Assembly: GCA_963630555.1 (NCBI GenBank)
Contig: CAVGND010000049.1
Span: 1 to 8,471, forward strand
DNA: 8,471 nt
Source of the DNA: CAVALG01 sp963630555
Lineage (GTDB): Bacteria; Bacillota; Clostridia; Oscillospirales; Acutalibacteraceae
Direction: 5' to 3'
Shown: positions 4,358 to 8,471 of the stretch, one piece after another
Numbering within the stretch: the first letter of the stretch is position 1
Layout: each line of letters starts with the position of its first letter
Program-made: the position numbers and the translations under genes
Notes under the pieces: model-generated
Databases searched by the model: none
What the model was told of the DNA's origin: nothing
What the model saw: the letters and a program-made list of their open reading frames with translations, nothing else

Positions 4358-6040
4358 TTGAAACTTAAAGAAAAAGAAAATATAACGGCTGCCGCCGCAG
4401 CCGAAACCGAAAAAAGCAAAAAATCAAAGAAAAAGAAGAGGAACAAACTGCCGAAAGAGGGCAGGGCGGGCCGCATAATTTCCACAACCGTGGTCGCCGT
4501 TACCACCTTTATATTTATGGCGGCAATGTGGGGCGTTTCGCAGGTTGCCGAGATAAATTTCAACCAGATAATTTTCAACCTCGGCGGCGGGCTCGGCGGC
4601 ACCGATTTCAATTTGGTGTTCGACTTTATATATTCGGTCATTCCGCTGAGTGTTGCGGTTCCCGTGCTGTATCATCTTGTGTTTTTCACCTTCGGCAGTC
4701 GCCGATTTAACGGTAAAAAGGGCGGAATTTTCGGCAAAATTGCCGCAAAGATTTTCCCGATACCCCATGTAAAAGCGGTGTCGGTTATGGTTTGCGTTGC
4801 CATAGCCGGCGGAACGATGACCTACTCGGCGCTTAATTACAACGTGTTCGGCTTTTTAAAGCACAATATGACCTCAACAAGTTTTATTTACGATAATTAT
4901 ACCGACCCGAAAACGACGGCGGTCACATTCCCCGAAACCAAGCGGAATTTGGTTTATATCTTTATGGAGTCGACCGAAACGACCTATTTTTCGGAGAAAA
5001 ACGGCGGCAAGTTCAACGTTATGCCCGAACTTGAACAGTTGGCGCTTGAAAATATAAATTTTTCAAATACCGATAAACTCGGCGGCGCAAAACAGTACGA
5101 CTCTACCGATTGGACGATTGCCGGAATGACGGCGCAGACCTCCGGTATACCCCTTAAAAGCGGCGTTAAGCGCAATAAGTACGGAAAAAACGACGCAGAA
5201 TTTCTGCCCGGCGCATACTCGCTCGGCGATATATTAAACAAGCAGGGCTACCGTAACTCCCTGCTTATCGGCTCGGATAAAAGTTTTGCCGGCCGCGACT
5301 CATATTTCACGCAGCACGGCAACTATAAAATCTACGACCTCTATTCGGCAATAGATGACGGCGTGGTCGAAGAAAAGAACGATTTTTGGGGGTTTGAGGA
5401 TAAAATCCTGTTCGAACTTGCAAAACAGCAGTTAAGCGAGGTTGCCGCCGATACCTCTACGCCCTTTAATTTCACCATGCTCACGGTCGATACCCACTAT
5501 CCATACGGCTGGCGGTGCGAAGATTGCGCCGACGAAACCGTTGCGGCTGAGGACGCTTCGGACAGTGAAATTAAGTACGCCAACTACAAAAACGCCATGT
5601 CCTGCTCAAGCCGCAAGGTGGTTGAATTTGTGCGCTGGATTCAGCAGCAGCCCTTCTATAAGAACACGACGATTATCATTTCGGGCGACCATCTTACAAT
5701 GAGCAAGGATGTTTATAACGAGGTGTCCGAAAGCGGATATCAGCGTACGACGGTTAATATTTTTATCAACGCCGCCGCAACGCCCGTAAACACCAAAAAC
5801 CGTGATTTCGGCACGTTCGATATGTACCCGACCACCCTCGCCGCGCTCGGCTGTAAGATTGACGGCGAAAGACTGGGGCTCGGAACAAACCTTTTCTCGG
5901 ATAAGGCGACGATAGCCGAAACCATCGGCTATGACCAACTTAACGAGGAATTGTCAAATCAATCCGATTTTTACAATACCTACCTTTTAAACGGTAAGGA
6001 GTACAAATCCTCAGGAAAAGAACAGAAGGAAAAGAAATGA
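4358..6040 (+). CDS. OpgB/MdoB-like membrane-anchored phosphoglycerol transferase (sulfatase superfamily)
   Basis: This is a 560-residue protein. A Lys-rich cytoplasmic start (20-30) precedes three hydrophobic helices (about 40-64, 88-112 and 138-160) and an extracellular alkaline-phosphatase/sulfatase domain (about 196-515). Likely metal and catalytic residues are E204 in FMESTETTYF, T253 in DWTIAGM (nucleophile) and D444-H445 in ISGDHLTM, with LTVDTHYP (375-382) nearby. DWTIAGMTAQTSGIPL matches E. coli OpgB (MdoB) better than LtaS, whose Thr context differs. OpgB moves phosphoglycerol from phosphatidylglycerol to periplasmic glucans; the acceptor here is unknown and may be a surface glycan. 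The start is TTG 4358: the in-frame stop TAG lies at 4340 and no ATG fits. Its ribosome site is weak. It lies 54 bp after parB and may depend on read-through. Confidence 0.85.
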   Translation: MKLKEKENITAAAAAETEKSKKSKKKKRNKLPKEGRAGRIISTTVVAVTTFIFMAAMWGVSQVAEINFNQIIFNLGGGLGGTDFNLVFDFIYSVIPLSVAVPVLYHLVFFTFGSRRFNGKKGGIFGKIAAKIFPIPHVKAVSVMVCVAIAGGTMTYSALNYNVFGFLKHNMTSTSFIYDNYTDPKTTAVTFPETKRNLVYIFMESTETTYFSEKNGGKFNVMPELEQLALENINFSNTDKLGGAKQYDSTDWTIAGMTAQTSGIPLKSGVKRNKYGKNDAEFLPGAYSLGDILNKQGYRNSLLIGSDKSFAGRDSYFTQHGNYKIYDLYSAIDDGVVEEKNDFWGFEDKILFELAKQQLSEVAADTSTPFNFTMLTVDTHYPYGWRCEDCADETVAAEDASDSEIKYANYKNAMSCSSRKVVEFVRWIQQQPFYKNTTIIISGDHLTMSKDVYNEVSESGYQRTTVNIFINAAATPVNTKNRDFGTFDMYPTTLAALGCKIDGERLGLGTNLFSDKATIAETIGYDQLNEELSNQSDFYNTYLLNGKEYKSSGKEQKEKK

Positions 6041-8139
6041 TTGAACTGCTTTCTCCGGCGGGCGGAGCCGACTCGGTAACGGCGGCGGTCAGGTGCGGCG
6101 CAGACGCCGTTTATCTCGGGCTGCCCGACTTTAACGCACGCCGCAACGCCGAAAATTTTTCCGAAAAAGAGTTCGCTCAAACGGTCGAATATTGCCATAT
6201 CAGGGGTGTTAGGGTCTTTTTGACCCTTAACACCCTTGTTCGGACTTGTGAGATACCGCAGGCGCTGGCAGCCGCAAAGTCCGCAGCCGCTGCGGGCGCC
6301 GACGCACTTATTGTGCAGGATATCGGGCTTGCCTCGCTGCTGCGCCGCGAACTGCCCGAACTTCCGCTTCACGCCTCAACCCAACTTTCGGTTCATTCAC
6401 ATAAAGCGGTTGAAAAACTTGCAAAAATGGGGTTTGCGCGCGTTGTCGCCGCAAGGGAAATGAGCAAGCAGGAATTAAAGGAACTTATTTCGGCAGCTCA
6501 CACCCATAATATGGAAGTTGAAGTTTTTGTGCACGGTGCGCTTTGTATGAGCCTTTCCGGGCAGTGCTATTTAAGCGGAACCCTCGGCTCAAGAAGCGGC
6601 AACCGAGGACTTTGCGCGGGGCCCTGCCGCCTGCCGTTTTCGGTCAGGGGCGGAACAGGGTACGATTTAAGCCTTAAAGACCTCTGCCTGCTTGACCGTG
6701 TAAACGATCTGCGTGAAATCGGGGCTGATTCCCTTAAAATTGAGGGCAGAATGAAACGCCCCGAATACGTCGCCGCCGCCACCGCCGCATACCGCCGCGC
6801 GCTGGACGGCGAACCCGTTACGCCCGAAATGCGCCGCCTGCTTGCCGATATTTTTTCACGAAACGGCTTTACAAGCGGATATTTTGACGGAAAAACAGGC
6901 TCCGATATGTTCGGCAGACGAACCGACGAACAGGCCAAAATGTCGCCTGCCGCCGCAAAAGGCCTGCATGAACTTTACCGCCGCGAACGCTCCTCCGTGT
7001 CGGTTTCGGCGCACCTTTTAACAGATGAAAACAATTCGGTTTTAACCCTGTCGGACGGGGTGAACACCGTAAAAGTGTACGACCGTTACCCGACCGATTG
7101 CGGCAGTTCAGAGCCGAATATCGACGCTGTCCGTGAAAAAATCGCAAGACTCGGTTCAACGCCGTTCAAACTGGGCAAACTAACGGCAGACCTGCCTGTC
7201 GGAACGGCTGTCCCGTCGGGTCAGCTTAACCGTATGCGCCGCGAGGCAGCCGAAAAACTCTGCGCCGTGAGGGCGGAAAATCCGCCGCTGTATCCCATAT
7301 CAAAGGGTTCGGCACCGCAGCCCGAACGCAGTGCGGCAATAGCGTCCCTTGCGGCAAAAAACGGCAAAAAGCCGCTGCTTGCAAAATTCCGCTCGGTTGA
7401 CCAAATTCCGAAAAACCTTTCGGGTATAGACGGGATAATTTTACCGATTGAGGAAATAAATAGGCAAATAATCGGGCGCACGGGCGGAAAACTGCCGCTG
7501 TATGCCGACCTGCCGCGCGGTATGTCGTGCGGTGAGGACTCGGTTAAAAAAATGCTGCAAGCCGCCGCCGCAAACGGCGTAAAAGCGGCGTTTTGCGGGA
7601 ATATCGCCTCTCTGCAATTGTGTGCGGAGGTCGGAATTTCGGCGGCTGCCGATTTCGGGATGAATATTATAAACGGCGAATCCTTCGCCGCCGCAGCCGA
7701 TATGGGCTTTGGGGCAGCCGTGCTGTCGCCCGAAACTCCGTCGGCTGATATAGCCGCATTCGGCAATTGCTTTATCGGCGAACGGGCGGCACAAAAAATC
7801 CCGCTCGGGGCATATATCTACGGCAGGAGTGCGCTTATGCTGCTGCGAAATTGCCCCAATAAAAACGGAGCGGGCTGCGCCGATTGCGGCGGCAGTGCCG
7901 AAATACGCGACCGCAAGGGCATTACCTTCCCTCTGCTTTGCCGTGGCGGATACACCGAACTTTTCAATTCACGCCCTTTGTATGTTGCCGACCGTACCGC
8001 AGAGTTTACATCTGCCGACTTTTTTGTCGCATCTTTCACCGTCGAAACGGCGGACGAAACGGAAAAAATAATCGCAGCCGCCGCCGCGCATAAACCCCCG
8101 ACAGGCGAGTATACACGGGGATACTGCGCCGGAATTTAG
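6037..8139 (+). CDS. U32-family protein, RlhA-like (probable RNA hydroxylation factor, often annotated peptidase U32)
   Basis: This is a 700-residue protein. The N-terminal U32 TIM-barrel-like domain (about 1-300) begins ELLSPAGGADS and has VYLG (25-28), HASTQLSVH (112-120) and HGALCMSLSGQC (166-177). Cys170, 177, 193 and 197 (in NRGLCAGPCR) form the four-Cys signature proposed to hold an iron-sulfur cluster; SLKIEGRMKRPEYV (232-245) is also conserved. The rest fits the longer form with a DUF3656-like region and another Cys group (606, 614, 617, 635). E. coli RlhA of this form makes 5-hydroxycytidine in 23S rRNA, and shorter relatives make 5-hydroxyuridine in tRNA. Which RNA is the target here is not shown. 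The start is ATG 6037 (AGAAGGA 6024-6030), overlapping the previous stop by 4 nt. Confidence 0.88.
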   Translation: MIELLSPAGGADSVTAAVRCGADAVYLGLPDFNARRNAENFSEKEFAQTVEYCHIRGVRVFLTLNTLVRTCEIPQALAAAKSAAAAGADALIVQDIGLASLLRRELPELPLHASTQLSVHSHKAVEKLAKMGFARVVAAREMSKQELKELISAAHTHNMEVEVFVHGALCMSLSGQCYLSGTLGSRSGNRGLCAGPCRLPFSVRGGTGYDLSLKDLCLLDRVNDLREIGADSLKIEGRMKRPEYVAAATAAYRRALDGEPVTPEMRRLLADIFSRNGFTSGYFDGKTGSDMFGRRTDEQAKMSPAAAKGLHELYRRERSSVSVSAHLLTDENNSVLTLSDGVNTVKVYDRYPTDCGSSEPNIDAVREKIARLGSTPFKLGKLTADLPVGTAVPSGQLNRMRREAAEKLCAVRAENPPLYPISKGSAPQPERSAAIASLAAKNGKKPLLAKFRSVDQIPKNLSGIDGIILPIEEINRQIIGRTGGKLPLYADLPRGMSCGEDSVKKMLQAAAANGVKAAFCGNIASLQLCAEVGISAAADFGMNIINGESFAAAADMGFGAAVLSPETPSADIAAFGNCFIGERAAQKIPLGAYIYGRSALMLLRNCPNKNGAGCADCGGSAEIRDRKGITFPLLCRGGYTELFNSRPLYVADRTAEFTSADFFVASFTVETADETEKIIAAAAAHKPPTGEYTRGYCAGI

Positions 8140-8148
8140 GACTTGGAA

Positions 8149-8295
8149 TTAGTGATTAGTGATTAGTGATTAGTAATTAGTAATTAGGAATTAGGAGTTA
8201 GGAATTAGGAATTAGGAATTAGGAATTAGGAATTAGGAATTAGTAGTTAAGAATTAGCAGTTAAGAATTAGCAGTTAAGAATTAGTGATTAGCAT
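8149..8295. repeat. Heptamer repeat array 3 (21 units, TTAGGAA/TTAGTGA type)
   Basis: Twenty-one 7-bp units run without a break in register for 147 bp: TTAGTGA three times, TTAGTAA twice, seven TTAGGAA, one TTAGGAG, then TTAGTAG, alternating TTAAGAA and TTAGCAG, TTAGTGA and TTAGCAT. The array begins ten bases after the U32 stop. That stop itself sits in TTAGGAC (8136-8142), so the repeat may once have reached it. Because 7 is not a multiple of 3, TAG on one strand and TAA on the other put stops in all six frames. Confidence 0.93.
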
Positions 8296-8328
8296 TCGGC
8301 GGTTGGACGGCACGCACAAACCCTTGCC
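8296..8328. repeat. Dispersed repeat module, copy C (diverged)
   Basis: This stretch resembles the right part of copies A and B: GACGGCACGCACAAACCCTT aligns with the GACGGTAAGCACAAACCACTT part, and TTGCC is kept. The left GTTTG arm is missing or degraded to GGTTGG, so the hairpin is not conserved. It leads into another heptamer array through GTTCTAGATG. Confidence 0.65.
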
Positions 8329-8334
8329 ACCGTT

Positions 8335-8418
8335 CTAGATGTTAGATGTTAGACTGTAGATGTTAGATGTGGTGTACTAGACTTTAGACTGTAGACATTA
8401 GACTGTAGATGTGATAGG
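8335..8418. repeat. Heptamer repeat array 4 (TTAGATG/TTAGACT type)
   Basis: Twelve 7-bp units in register: CTAGATG, TTAGATG, TTAGACT, GTAGATG, TTAGATG, TGGTGTA, CTAGACT, TTAGACT, GTAGACA, TTAGACT, GTAGATG and TGATAGG. It belongs to the same sub-type as arrays 1 and 2, over 7 kb away, not to the neighbouring array 3. Confidence 0.88.
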
Positions 8419-8420
8419 CG

Positions 8421-8458
8421 GGAGTTTGAGCGTTGACGGCGGTTCTCAAACCCTTGCC
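8421..8458. repeat. Dispersed repeat module, copy D (hairpin with changed stem)
   Basis: GTTTGAG (8424-8430) pairs perfectly with CTCAAAC (8445-8451) around a 14-nt loop containing TTGACGG. Copies A and B keep TGACGG in the same place. CCCTTGCC and then ATTCTAGACG (8459-8468) follow, as in the other copies, and a further heptamer array runs off the window edge. Confidence 0.78.
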
Positions 8459-8471
8459 ATTCTAGACGTTA

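Noticed and set aside
7221..7766. Minus-strand coding sequence of 181 residues
   Set aside because: It is Ala/Ser-rich, has no recognisable family and lies wholly opposite the U32 gene in its GC-rich codon pattern; a shadow frame.
8184..8239. Telomere-like or hairpin chromosome end, because of TTAGG units
   Set aside because: The unit is TTAGGAA, it drifts into other heptamers, and the same family occurs internally at 1155-1306. It is not terminal.
8149..8295. CRISPR array
   Set aside because: The repeat period is 7 bp with no unique spacers and no cas genes. Known CRISPR repeats are about 23-50 bp.

Overview
The window reads as chromosomal DNA of a spore-forming Clostridia-type Firmicute, possibly Oscillospiraceae-like. 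The evidence is a SpoVAE gene behind a forespore-type promoter, Soj/Spo0J-type chromosome partitioning genes with a parS site, purine-rich Shine-Dalgarno sequences, frequent ATGA stop/start overlaps and moderate GC. Every gene I can support lies on the + strand. The taxon is inferred from gene content, not from a search.

Layout. (1) 1-2003 looks like the right-hand end of a prophage: the tail of an upstream protein (1-92), a zinc amidase endolysin with wall-binding repeats (124-1158), about 400 bp of intergenic repeats (1159-1560), then a two-gene holin module (1561-1776 and 1773-2003). (2) 2050-2403 is spoVAE, a subunit of the spore DPA channel. It stands alone behind a sequence matching the sigma-G consensus that overlaps the end of the holin gene, and is closed by a strong intrinsic terminator (2451-2487). 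(3) 2570-4303 is the partition locus: a near-consensus parS, a sigma-A-type promoter, parA and parB, with a 4-nt parA/parB overlap. (4) 4358-8139 holds a membrane-anchored OpgB/MdoB-like phosphoglycerol transferase and a long U32-family protein related to RlhA, again with a 4-nt overlap. (5) 8140-8471 is a second block of intergenic repeats.

The least explained material is the repeat system in the two large intergenic blocks (1155-1346 and 8149-8471). Both consist of degenerate 7-bp units with the core TTAGNNN, in perfect 7-bp register over long stretches. These alternate with a roughly 36-40 bp module that can form a GTTTG...CAAAC hairpin. The first block is followed by a separate multi-arm palindrome (1345-1400). 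One array starts inside the stop codon of the gene before it, and the other begins within about ten bases of one. This looks like a dispersed, multi-copy non-coding element family; I cannot assign it a function.

ParA/ParB and parS act in origin segregation, and in sporulating Firmicutes this is tied to sporulation control. SpoVAE acts later, in the forespore. The endolysin and holins would together lyse the host if the prophage is active. The OpgB-like enzyme and the U32 protein are translationally coupled but have no obvious shared pathway.
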